Source of the DNA: an uncultured archaeon
Lineage (GTDB): Archaea > Halobacteriota > Methanosarcinia > Methanosarcinales > Methanoperedenaceae
Reading direction: 5' to 3'
Length of the DNA: 32,871 nt
Assembly: GCA_902386205.1 (NCBI GenBank)
Contig: CABMIH010000061.1
Span: 1 to 32,871, forward strand
Shown here: in pieces, positions 15,669 through 22,865 of the stretch
How the letters are laid out: each line of letters starts with the position of its first letter
How positions within the stretch are numbered: position 1 is the stretch's first letter
Notes under the pieces: model-generated
Seen by the model: only the letters and a program-made list of their open reading frames with translations
Databases searched by the model: none
Told to the model about the DNA's origin: nothing
Made by a program: the position numbers and the translations under genes

Positions 15669-17831
15669 TTATATTTTCTTAAAATACCCGGGATTTAACA
15701 CCGCCAGCCTCATCGCATTCACTATCACAAGAAGGGATAGACCCATATCTCCGAAAGCCACTGCCATCCAGAGCGTCACTATTCCAGGAAAAGCAAGAAC
15801 AGCAAAGCTCCCTTTTACTGCAATTGAAGTAAAGATATTCTCCTTAACTATCCCAAGTGTCTTTTTACTAAGCTCAAATAAATAGGGCAATTTTGATATA
15901 TCATCATGCATTAACGCTATATCGGCTGTCTCAAGTGCAACATCACTGCCGATAGCACCCATCGCAATGCCGACAGCCGCCTTTGCCAGTGCAGGTGCAT
16001 CGTTCACTCCATCACCTACCATAACTACCTTACCGTATTTATGATCCAGTTCTTCAACAATCCTGACCTTATCTTCAGGAAGAAGGCCTGCATGGTATTC
16101 ATCAATCCCAAGCTTGTTTGCAATTGATCCTGCAATCAGTTCATTGTCGCCTGTCAGCATCACCACTTTCATCCCTTTCTTCTTTAACATGTTTATGGTT
16201 TCAGGCGCAGCATCCCTGACCTTATCCATGATTGCAATAATTCCCATGCATTCCCGGTTCCCTATAAGAATCGCAGTTTTACCATCACTTTCAAGCTCCC
16301 TGACTTTTTCTTCCGGGAATGGAATTGATAGCCCGGAAAACATGGCAGGGCTGCCGATACAATAGGTGCTTCTGTCTATAACCCCTTTTACACCTTTGCC
16401 TGGAGTAGCTTTAAACCCGCTGACAGGTTTTAAACTCACTCCATCGCTCATGGCTTTTGAAACCATAGCCTTTGCCAGCGGATGTTCGGATAATGCCTCT
16501 ATGGATGCGGCCGTCTCAAGAATCTCTCTTGCTGAATAGTTATTTACTTCTATCGTATCCGTTACCACCGGTCTTCCTTCAGTCAGGGTGCCGGTTTTAT
16601 CAAAAACAAATACCTTTGCCTTTGCCATTTCCTCTATGTAATTTCCTCCTTTTATTAAGACCCCGTTCTTTGCAGCACCTGTTATTCCCGATACCATAGA
16701 GACAGGCGTGGAAATGGCAAGGGCGCAGGGGCAGGAAATAACCAGAAGGACCAGGGCTTTGTAAAGCCATTCATCAAAAGGCTGGCCGAAAACAAGGCAT
16801 GGAACAACCGCCACACCCATTGCCAAGAAGATCACTACAGGGGTATAATAACGGGCAAATTTATCAACGAACTTCTCGGTCGGGGATTTTTTTCGTTCAG
16901 CCTCCTCAACCAGCCTGACGATTTTTGAAAGTACCGTATCTTGCGACCTTTTTGAAACTCTAATTTCAAGATAGCCGTGTTCATTCAGTGTTCCAGCATA
17001 GACAGGGTCGCCTGTCTCTTTATGAACTGGCATCGATTCACCAGTAATCGCGGCCTGATTTACACTCGATTCCCCGCTCATCACAATACCGTCAAGAGGT
17101 ATTTTCTCACCCGGTCTGACAACTGTAATATCATTGATATTCGCATCATGAACGTGTACGTTGACCTCTTTACCGTCCCTTATTACAATGGCTGTCTCAG
17201 GCGCAAGCTTAACAAGCGCCCCTATGGATTTTCGTGCCCTTTCGCCTGCATAGTCCTCCAGGAACTCGGCAATGAAGAACAGATAAAGCACAGATGCCCC
17301 TTCTTCCCCGTAACCGATGGAGAAAGCTCCAACCGCGGCAATTGTCATCAGGAAATTCATATCAAGGTGTTTTTTAAGGAGCGAAGATATGCCCTTTTTA
17401 GCTATGCTGTATCCTGAAATTACTCCCACGAAAAGGAAAAGAATATGAGATAAAGCTTTCAATTCCGTTACGTATTCTATGTAAAGCCCAAGAACCAGTA
17501 ATACGGACGAAAGTACTATGATACGTATATTCTGCTGCTTCCAGAGAGGAAGTTTTTCCTCAAAAATATCTGTTGAACATGAGGAACAGCTTACTTCGTG
17601 ATCATCCTTCCCGTCTTCAAGAGCGGTATATCCTGCTTTTTCAATAGCCTCCCTGATTTCTAATGTGTTGGTGAGGGACGGGTCATACTTTATCGCTGCT
17701 TTTCTCGTAATGAAATCCACGTTTATCCCGGCGATACCGTTCAGTTTCCTGACTGCATTTTCCACGTTCATGGCGCAGGAAGGGCAGTCCATGCCTTTGA
17801 TTTTTGATTCAAAGTCCTTTAGCTCAACCAT
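15669..17831 (-). CDS. Heavy-metal P1B-type ATPase, probably Zn/Cd/Pb exporter
   Basis: This 720-residue membrane pump has an N-terminal HMA domain (GMDCPSC, C16 and C19), followed by a second Cys pair (SCSSCSTD, about residue 82-89). After the eight-helix core the usual motifs appear: TGES actuator loop, CPC in helix 6 (SCPCALAIS), the phosphorylated Asp in DKTGTLTEG, HPLA (SEHPLAKA) and GDGVNDAPAL. In the last helices, a Lys in IAVKGS and the DMGLSLLVIVNAMRL stretch fit the P1B-2 subgroup, which moves Zn2+, Cd2+ or Pb2+, rather than the Cu(I) subgroup. The upstream NikR-like gene, transcribed the same way, may regulate it. Confidence 0.93.
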   Translation of the reverse strand: MVELKDFESKIKGMDCPSCAMNVENAVRKLNGIAGINVDFITRKAAIKYDPSLTNTLEIREAIEKAGYTALEDGKDDHEVSCSSCSTDIFEEKLPLWKQQNIRIIVLSSVLLVLGLYIEYVTELKALSHILFLFVGVISGYSIAKKGISSLLKKHLDMNFLMTIAAVGAFSIGYGEEGASVLYLFFIAEFLEDYAGERARKSIGALVKLAPETAIVIRDGKEVNVHVHDANINDITVVRPGEKIPLDGIVMSGESSVNQAAITGESMPVHKETGDPVYAGTLNEHGYLEIRVSKRSQDTVLSKIVRLVEEAERKKSPTEKFVDKFARYYTPVVIFLAMGVAVVPCLVFGQPFDEWLYKALVLLVISCPCALAISTPVSMVSGITGAAKNGVLIKGGNYIEEMAKAKVFVFDKTGTLTEGRPVVTDTIEVNNYSAREILETAASIEALSEHPLAKAMVSKAMSDGVSLKPVSGFKATPGKGVKGVIDRSTYCIGSPAMFSGLSIPFPEEKVRELESDGKTAILIGNRECMGIIAIMDKVRDAAPETINMLKKKGMKVVMLTGDNELIAGSIANKLGIDEYHAGLLPEDKVRIVEELDHKYGKVVMVGDGVNDAPALAKAAVGIAMGAIGSDVALETADIALMHDDISKLPYLFELSKKTLGIVKENIFTSIAVKGSFAVLAFPGIVTLWMAVAFGDMGLSLLVIVNAMRLAVLNPGYFKKI

Positions 17832-17897
17832 GCAGACCTGTATTACACTCTTTTAAAAGTAGATTGTGCTAAGAAACTGGCGCAAAGTTAATAAAGA

Positions 17898-18275
17898 TCA
17901 GACTGAACAGCGGCAGATCACGACATCCTTTACCGCTGATATGCGCTCTACGAACTGTTTGATGCTGTCATTATCTCCCTGGAGAATTACCCATTCGGCG
18001 CACCTGTCGCCAAAATGCGTGTGGGTTGCAGACTTTACAATATTTTTAAAATCGTGGATTATGTTGTGTACCGGCTGTTCTCTTTTATCGTCATAAACAA
18101 TAGTAGCGATGAAGGGAGTACTACTATCAATATGCTCTATCCATTTATTCTGGGCAACGAATCTATGAAGGGCTTCACGGACTGCATCCGAACGGCTGGA
18201 GAAACCCAGTTTATTCGTGATATTATCGAATTCCTTTAATTCCGGGCCTGAGAGTGATATGCTTATAACTACCAT
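17898..18275 (-). CDS. NikR-like ribbon-helix-helix metal regulator
   Basis: The 125-residue product has an N-terminal ribbon-helix-helix DNA-binding domain (VVISISLSGPELKEFDNITNKLGFSSRSDAV in two parts) and a C-terminal ACT-like metal domain. Candidate ligands are H70 or H74, then H85-T-H87 and C92, then a CRC end (C121, C123). E. coli NikR uses H87-x-H89 and C95, with five residues between the second His and the Cys. Here there are four. Metal preference is therefore uncertain; nickel is a default guess only. Its position upstream of the P1B ATPase suggests it senses the pump's substrate. Confidence 0.78.
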   Translation of the reverse strand: MVVISISLSGPELKEFDNITNKLGFSSRSDAVREALHRFVAQNKWIEHIDSSTPFIATIVYDDKREQPVHNIIHDFKNIVKSATHTHFGDRCAEWVILQGDNDSIKQFVERISAVKDVVICRCSV

Positions 18276-18348
18276 TAAAAACCTTTATAACACTTGTTTA
18301 TCTGAAATAGTTATCTTTTAGCGGACACTTTATTCAGAATTATCCGTT

Positions 18349-18564
18349 TTAGCTTCTTGCCGTTGCCATATATCCGAGATCGTTCACAGCTTTTGCTATT
18401 TCTGATGGTGTCACTATTGCCGGGTCGTACTCCACGACTGCCATTCTTTCATTCAATGAAACTTTCGCGCTCCTGACCCCTTTCTTTTTTCCAAGAGCGA
18501 GTTCTATGCCCGCTGAACATGAGCCGCAGCGCATTCCTGCTATATCAAGGATCACTTTTTCCAT
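18349..18564 (-). CDS. Small HMA-domain metallochaperone
   Basis: The 71-residue protein is a single ferredoxin-like HMA fold: KVILDIAGMRCGSCSAGIELAL with C13 and C16, then AKVSLNERMAVVEYDPAIV. This matches CopZ/Atx1-type carriers that deliver soft metals to P1B pumps. GAGGTG precedes its start. It is divergent from the 18772-19011 gene, and a TTTACA-N5-TGTAAA palindrome sits in the shared promoter region. Confidence 0.9.
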   Translation of the reverse strand: MEKVILDIAGMRCGSCSAGIELALGKKKGVRSAKVSLNERMAVVEYDPAIVTPSEIAKAVNDLGYMATARS

Positions 18565-18639
18565 ATTGCACCTCGTTTTTCATTTCATAAGTATTATTGA
18601 TCGTGTTCTCCTTTGGTCGCATTTCTTTTCTTGAACAAC

Positions 18640-18656
18640 TTTACAAGCAGTGTAAA
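18640..18656. promoter_or_regulatory. Palindromic operator candidate TTTACA-N5-TGTAAA (copy 1)
   Basis: Perfect 6-bp arms with spacer AGCAG. It lies between divergent genes, about 76 bases from the HMA-chaperone start and just downstream of a TTTTTAAAAG tract read on the minus strand. The same palindrome occurs twice more, at the ccm operon promoter. Confidence 0.6.
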
Positions 18657-18771
18657 CCTATGTACTTTACGCTTTTAAAAATTAAAATTAATTGGATTTT
18701 TTATCATATTTTTAAAGCGCAAACAAGATGAATAAACGGAGAAAAAGCTATGTTACAAGGAGAGACGAAAG

Positions 18772-19011
18772 ATGTCTATAATCGAATTAATGCTGGTCGT
18801 TTTCCTAATCAACCTGCCCTTTGGCTACTGGAGGTTCAATGCCGCCAGATTCTCAAGGCAATGGATGATGGCCATACATATTCCTGTGCCATTTGTGTTT
18901 TTATTGAGGATATTCGGAGGTTTTGGCTGGAAGGTTATACCGCTGCTCATGATATCCTTCGCCGCCGGACAATTCGCAGGTGGGAGACTTAGAAAATTTT
19001 ACACTCACTAA
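18772..19011 (+). CDS. Small integral membrane protein, unknown function
   Basis: The 79-residue product has about three hydrophobic segments (residues 4-19, 32-47, 52-67) and aromatic-basic turns (GYWRFNAARFSRQW). It ends in a basic tail (GGRLRKFYTH). AAGGAGAG lies before the ATG. A competing frame that starts 22 bases upstream lacks such a pattern and was set aside. I do not recognise the family. The divergent promoter shared with the HMA chaperone suggests a role in metal handling. Confidence 0.65.
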   Translation: MSIIELMLVVFLINLPFGYWRFNAARFSRQWMMAIHIPVPFVFLLRIFGGFGWKVIPLLMISFAAGQFAGGRLRKFYTH

Positions 19012-19133
19012 CGATACAGGTTTAAAATTTAAAAATAATCAGGTTAAAAATCTTACAAATTTAAAGCAAAACGACCATTAATAGAGGCAATGCATAACTG
19101 TACATAATAATATATCTTAAGGAGAATTGAAAA

Positions 19134-19328
19134 ATGGACTGTTGCGGATCAAGTAAACCGAAAGAAAACGACAAAGATGCAAAAATAGATCAAAAGAGCA
19201 ATGAAAATAATCCCGTCCAGAAAGAGCACGGCGGCGGTTGCTGCGGCGGCACCGGCAAGGGCATGTGGCTGCACCTGATACTGATGATCATCGTATTTTT
19301 AGCGATATCATATATCACAAGGAGATAA
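19134..19328 (+). CDS. Small Cys-rich tail-anchored protein
   Basis: The 64-residue protein starts MDCCGSSK. It has a charged linker (about 8-30) and a second Cys pair in GGGCCGGTGKG. A C-terminal transmembrane helix (about 45-60) is followed by TRR. The two CC pairs face the same side and could bind one soft metal. TAAGGAG lies about ten bases before the start, with a TATA-like ATAATATAT near 19106. It is probably co-transcribed with the exported protein that follows after 5 bases. Confidence 0.68.
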   Translation: MDCCGSSKPKENDKDAKIDQKSNENNPVQKEHGGGCCGGTGKGMWLHLILMIIVFLAISYITRR

Positions 19329-19333
19329 AGAAC

Positions 19334-19681
19334 ATGAACAAAAAAACTCTTCTGGCAATCGGGATCCTTGGAATATTGCTGGTATTTGGCGCCGCAGTCG
19401 CACTGGCGCAGAATGCAAGTGAGAAGACAAAGGATGCAGAAAATCATGAATGCACATCTTTGATGATGGAGAATATGCCGGAAAACTGCCCGGATCAAAT
19501 GATGCAATCCGGCGCCTGTGAAAATATGATGGATGGCGCAAAAGGCTGCGGTGAAATGATGGACAAAAAAGAGCCGGCAGTGAGTAATACGGATAAGGCA
19601 GGAGAAAATCATTGCAGTGATATGGATTCTGGCATGGAATCGATGATGACAAAGCCTATGAAACGAACTCCGGTAGCGTGA
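19334..19681 (+). CDS. Exported Met/Cys-rich protein
   Basis: The product (115 residues from the ATG at 19334) has a clean signal peptide (MNKKTLLAIGILGILLVFGAAVALA in two parts). The mature part is acidic and rich in Met and Cys (ECTSLMMENM, CPDQMMQSGACENMMDG, GCGEMMDK, HCSDMDSGMESMM). The regular C-x(n)-MM spacing suggests exported binding of Cu(I) or another soft metal. An in-frame upstream extension exists but would overlap the preceding gene; AGGAGA at 19320-19325 supports this start. No family is recognised. Confidence 0.7.
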   Translation: MNKKTLLAIGILGILLVFGAAVALAQNASEKTKDAENHECTSLMMENMPENCPDQMMQSGACENMMDGAKGCGEMMDKKEPAVSNTDKAGENHCSDMDSGMESMMTKPMKRTPVA

Positions 19682-19732
19682 GTTCATATTAAGTTCGTAC
19701 TGTTAGTTGTTAATTTTTTTCATATCAGGGTT

Positions 19733-19760
19733 CACAGAGAGGATTATTTTTTTCTCTGTG
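19733..19760 (+). terminator. Hairpin downstream of the Met/Cys-rich gene
   Basis: CACAGAGA and TCTCTGTG form 8-bp perfect arms around a 12-nt T-rich loop, 51 bases past the stop at 19681. The position fits a terminator or processing hairpin, though no T-run follows directly. The surrounding 19682-20043 gap holds this, the 19899-19954 repeat and the ccm promoter, but no gene. Confidence 0.4.
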
Positions 19761-19898
19761 CTCTCATTTTTCAAATCAGAACATCATAAAAAATCTCGAT
19801 TCAACTCTTAACCGGTGATATATGAAAACAAATCAGTGTTTTAATTTACAATCTTAAACCACAACCTGCTTAAAAACGCAGTTTCTAATAAGTAAATC

Positions 19899-19954
19899 GG
19901 TGACCGGAAAAATTGCAGCATGAAACTTTTAACTTTTTTCCATCTTCGGTCACC
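19899..19954. repeat. Imperfect long inverted repeat upstream of the ccm promoter
   Basis: GGTGACCG pairs with CGGTCACC. Inside that, GGAAAAA can pair with TTTTTTCC past a short bulge. It ends about 20 bases before the ccm TATA box. It could be a regulatory site, a terminator or a trace of a small mobile element. Confidence 0.4.
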
Positions 19955-19974
19955 CTACCTATCCATTAACCGTA

Positions 19975-19984
19975 AACTATATAT
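19975..19984 (+). promoter_or_regulatory. TATA box of the ccm operon
   Basis: AACTATATAT precedes the two operator copies. Transcription would start near 20003-20010, inside or just past the first operator. Confidence 0.55.
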
Positions 19985-19988
19985 GGAC

Positions 19989-20005
19989 TTTACATCCATT
20001 GTAAA
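19989..20005. promoter_or_regulatory. Palindromic operator candidate TTTACA-N5-TGTAAA (copy 2)
   Basis: Perfect 6-bp arms with spacer TCCAT, extended by a C/G pair on the outside. It lies directly behind the TATA box, where a bound protein would block RNA polymerase. Confidence 0.65.
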
Positions 20006-20013
20006 GTTAAAGG

Positions 20014-20030
20014 TTTACAACCTTTGTAAA
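20014..20030. promoter_or_regulatory. Palindromic operator candidate TTTACA-N5-TGTAAA (copy 3)
   Basis: Perfect 6-bp arms with spacer ACCTT. Its centre is 25 bp from that of copy 2, and it ends 13 bases before the ccmE start. The pair looks like a double repressor site. Confidence 0.65.
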
Positions 20031-20043
20031 AGAGAGGATATGG

Positions 20044-20454
20044 ATGAACAAAAAGCAAAAAAACATGTTTGGCATCGGGATCGTAGCAATATTAATCCTG
20101 TACCTGAGCGCCCAGAGCTTCACCAATGCCCTCTCATATTACTATGAGGTCAGCGAATTCGTTGAAAAAGCGGATTCATTGAACGATAAAATCGTGAACG
20201 TGAACGGCAGCATAGTAAAAGGTTCGACAATATGGGAACCGGAAAAAGCAAGATTGACATTCAACCTGACAGATAAAAATGCCACCATCACGGTCGTATC
20301 GAACGAGGGGATGCCGGGGAATTACAAGGAAGGCATACCTGCGGTTGTGACCGGCTATTTCATAAACGGTACATTTGTCGCAAACCAGGTCGTCACGAAA
20401 TGCCCCTCAAAATACGGCGGGGATCTTGATCACGGAGACCATAACGAAACATAA
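20044..20454 (+). CDS. ccmE: CcmE-like haem chaperone, CXXXY type
   Basis: The 136-residue protein has an N-terminal membrane anchor (about 8-27) and an OB-fold beta barrel outside the membrane (DKIVNVNGSIVKGS ... ATITVVSNEGMPGNYKEG ... GIPAVVTGYFINGTFVANQV). The haem-binding end is C120-P-S-K-Y124. Classical bacterial CcmE binds haem covalently through His in HXXXY. Archaeal and some delta-proteobacterial proteins use Cys in CXXXY, and this one matches that type. The tail is His/Asp-rich (LDHGDHNE). It opens the operon, behind a GAGAGGA ribosome site. Confidence 0.88.
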   Translation: MNKKQKNMFGIGIVAILILYLSAQSFTNALSYYYEVSEFVEKADSLNDKIVNVNGSIVKGSTIWEPEKARLTFNLTDKNATITVVSNEGMPGNYKEGIPAVVTGYFINGTFVANQVVTKCPSKYGGDLDHGDHNET

Positions 20455-20466
20455 AGGAGAATTTTA

Positions 20467-22452
20467 ATGGAATTAGGAGAAACGGCATTAATCGTCGCGC
20501 TAATATTGACAATATACTCAGTTGCAGCGCACATATTAGGTATCTGGAAAAAGAAGAAAGAGCTGTTTGACAGCGCCAGGATCGCCATAATCGGTATCGC
20601 CGTGCTGCTTACCATAGCATCCATCTGGCTTTTTAACCTTTTCATAACCCGCAATTTCCAGTATGAATATGTCGCTCTATACAGCAGCCTGGATCTGCCA
20701 ATGGCCTACACGATTTCAGCGTTCTGGGCAGGGGCCGACGGCTCGCTGCTCCTGTGGGCATGGCTCATCTCCATTTACATCGCCGTGATCGCAGCGAGAG
20801 GAAAATCCTACGACAACCTGATAAAACATGCGATGCCTGTGATCCTTGCCACTCTCGCTTATTTACTCTTTATGCTGCTTACAGTGTCCCGCCCTTTCAG
20901 GATGCTTGATTTCATTCCAACCGATGGCAATGGCCTGAACCCCCTGCTTCAGGATCCTGGCATGTTCTTCCACCCACCCACCCTTTTCTGGGGCTACGCC
21001 GGGGTAATAATCCCGTTCGCCCTTATGATCGCGGGCATCTATCTTTCAGATAACACCTGGACATACCGTGCAAGGCGCTGGGCTCTGTGGGCATGGCTCG
21101 GGCTGGCCCTTGGCAACATGTTCGGAAGCTACTGGGCTTATACTGTACTTAACTGGGGCGGGTTCTGGGGCTGGGACCCGGTTGAGAATGCCTCATTCCT
21201 TCCCTGGCTCACACTCACGGCGTTCTACCACAGTACCATGATACAGGAACGAAAAGACGGGATGAAATTCTGGAACATCCTGCTGATACTTCTAACATGG
21301 GAACTCACTGTGTACGGGACGCTGCTAACAAGAAGCGGGATAATAGCATCGGTCCATACCTTCGGCCAATCCATAACCGCTCCTTATTATATCAATTACA
21401 TGGTCGTTGTGGCTGCGGCAACGCTCATACTTGTTGCATGGAAATATAACTCGATAAAGAGCAAGAAGATCTTTGAGTCCTTTGTCTCAAGGGAAGCAAG
21501 TTTCCTTTACAACAACTGGATATTTATGGCTTCCACGGCTTCGGTGCTGTGGGGTACGACATATCCACTGCTTTCCGAGGCGCTCCGGGGCTACAAGGTC
21601 ATGGTCGGCCCGACCTTCTACAACCAGATAAACGTGCCACTTGGAATAGCACTTCTTTTACTGATGGGCATCTGCCCCCTGATAGCCTGGAGGAAAGCAT
21701 CTGTATCGCATCTTGAGAGGAACTTCACAAAACCCCTTGCAGCAGCCGTTATCATAATGGCCGTCACCTTTGTCCTGGGGATACGTGACATGTATGCCCA
21801 GATAGCGGTCTTTGGAAGTGTGCTTGTAATATCCACACACCTGGTGGATATATCCAGGATAGTGAAAAAGCAGAAAAAGATCGAGGACAGGGGAGCTTTA
21901 AAGAACTTTTCAAGGGCTTTCTGGAACAACCGCCGCACTTTTGGCGGCTACATGTGCCATATCGCAATTCTTATGATAATCGTAAGCGCAGCGGGCGCTG
22001 TCGTCTATGAAAAGGCAGAGACCTTTAATATCAGGGTCGGAAGCACGGTCAGCCTCGGAGATTACGACCTCAAGATGACAAAGATAGACCAGTACACAAA
22101 AGACAACAGGGAAGTGACGGCGGGCCTGTTCGATGTATATAAGAATGGCGAGAAGGTACTGACCAATGCCAACGCACGGATGTACTATTATGAGAAGCAG
22201 GATAGCACGAACGTCAAGCCTATGGCCTATACGGTAGGCATGGACGACCTCTATTTTTCAGCGCAGGCTTTTGCCGGCGACAGTGCCACGGTCAAGATCA
22301 AGGTGATGCCCATGATGTTCCTGATGTGGATTGGAGGATTCTACGTCCTTATCCTCGGGATACTGGTATGCGTGTCAACAACCGTACCAATTAGAAACAA
22401 AATATCCGATGAGATGAATATAAATATAACTAATAAAATGGAGAATGTATGA
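20467..22452 (+). CDS. ccmF: Cytochrome c haem lyase subunit CcmF
   Basis: This 661-residue multi-pass membrane protein moves haem from CcmE to apocytochrome c. The tryptophan-rich haem-handling motif WGGFWGWDPVENASFLPW (about residues 229-246) is intact. His residues in the flanking loops (PPTLFWGY, then FYHSTM and SVHTFG) fit the family. The early ENPF-like region reads WAGADGSLLLWAW. A late extracytoplasmic domain (NIRVGSTVSLGDYDLKMTKIDQ, split) is typical. AAGGAG lies nine bases before the start; the stop overlaps the next ATG by four bases. Confidence 0.95.
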   Translation: MELGETALIVALILTIYSVAAHILGIWKKKKELFDSARIAIIGIAVLLTIASIWLFNLFITRNFQYEYVALYSSLDLPMAYTISAFWAGADGSLLLWAWLISIYIAVIAARGKSYDNLIKHAMPVILATLAYLLFMLLTVSRPFRMLDFIPTDGNGLNPLLQDPGMFFHPPTLFWGYAGVIIPFALMIAGIYLSDNTWTYRARRWALWAWLGLALGNMFGSYWAYTVLNWGGFWGWDPVENASFLPWLTLTAFYHSTMIQERKDGMKFWNILLILLTWELTVYGTLLTRSGIIASVHTFGQSITAPYYINYMVVVAAATLILVAWKYNSIKSKKIFESFVSREASFLYNNWIFMASTASVLWGTTYPLLSEALRGYKVMVGPTFYNQINVPLGIALLLLMGICPLIAWRKASVSHLERNFTKPLAAAVIIMAVTFVLGIRDMYAQIAVFGSVLVISTHLVDISRIVKKQKKIEDRGALKNFSRAFWNNRRTFGGYMCHIAILMIIVSAAGAVVYEKAETFNIRVGSTVSLGDYDLKMTKIDQYTKDNREVTAGLFDVYKNGEKVLTNANARMYYYEKQDSTNVKPMAYTVGMDDLYFSAQAFAGDSATVKIKVMPMMFLMWIGGFYVLILGILVCVSTTVPIRNKISDEMNINITNKMENV

Positions 22453-22865
22453 TAAAAAAGATAATAGCCATTTTGTTCTTCCTGACGGTGACTGCAATAC
22501 CGGTATTGGCCGTAACCGAAGAAGATATCACGGCAAACCTGAACTGCCCGGACCAGGGAGGCTGCGTAATGATAGTGATCGATTGTACCTGCCCGAGCTC
22601 ACTTGAAATAAAAGACAAGGTCAGAGCGATGCTGGGTCAGGGTATGTCTGAAAAACAGATATACACCAAACTTTCTGAGGAATACGGCAGGGAGGTACTG
22701 GCAACCCCACCCAAGGAAGGGTTTGACTGGATAGTCTGGCTCGCGCTACCAGTTGGAGTCATTGTGGGCGGCGTTGTTGTTTATAAGATCAGTAAGAAAA
22801 AAATGGATGAGAACGAGATATTTGAATATGAATACCAGAAATTCCTTCAGGAGAAAAAACAATGA
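22449..22865 (+). CDS. CcmH-like thiol protein, copy 1 (modified Cys motif)
   Basis: The 138-residue product has a signal peptide (about 1-21), an extracytoplasmic CcmH/NrfF-type helical domain and a C-terminal transmembrane helix (about 94-113). The C-terminal half of the domain is conserved (IKDKVRAMLGQGMSEKQIYTKLSEEYG, then VLATPP). The usual LRCxxC motif is replaced by LNC33-x5-C39-x6-C46-T-C48. Family members keep apocytochrome Cys residues reduced for haem attachment; four Cys here suggest altered chemistry or metal binding. It overlaps both neighbours by four bases. A second copy lies at 24492-24977. Confidence 0.8.
   Translation: MIKKIIAILFFLTVTAIPVLAVTEEDITANLNCPDQGGCVMIVIDCTCPSSLEIKDKVRAMLGQGMSEKQIYTKLSEEYGREVLATPPKEGFDWIVWLALPVGVIVGGVVVYKISKKKMDENEIFEYEYQKFLQEKKQ

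Noticed and set aside
16747-16760. GGCTTTGTAAAGCC dyad resembling the ccm operator
   Set aside because: It is inside the P1B ATPase coding sequence and lacks the TTTACA-N5-TGTAAA spacing.
18750-18992. An 80-codon frame overlapping the small membrane gene
   Set aside because: The overlapping frame from 18772 has a clean helix-loop-helix membrane pattern and a ribosome site; this one has neither.
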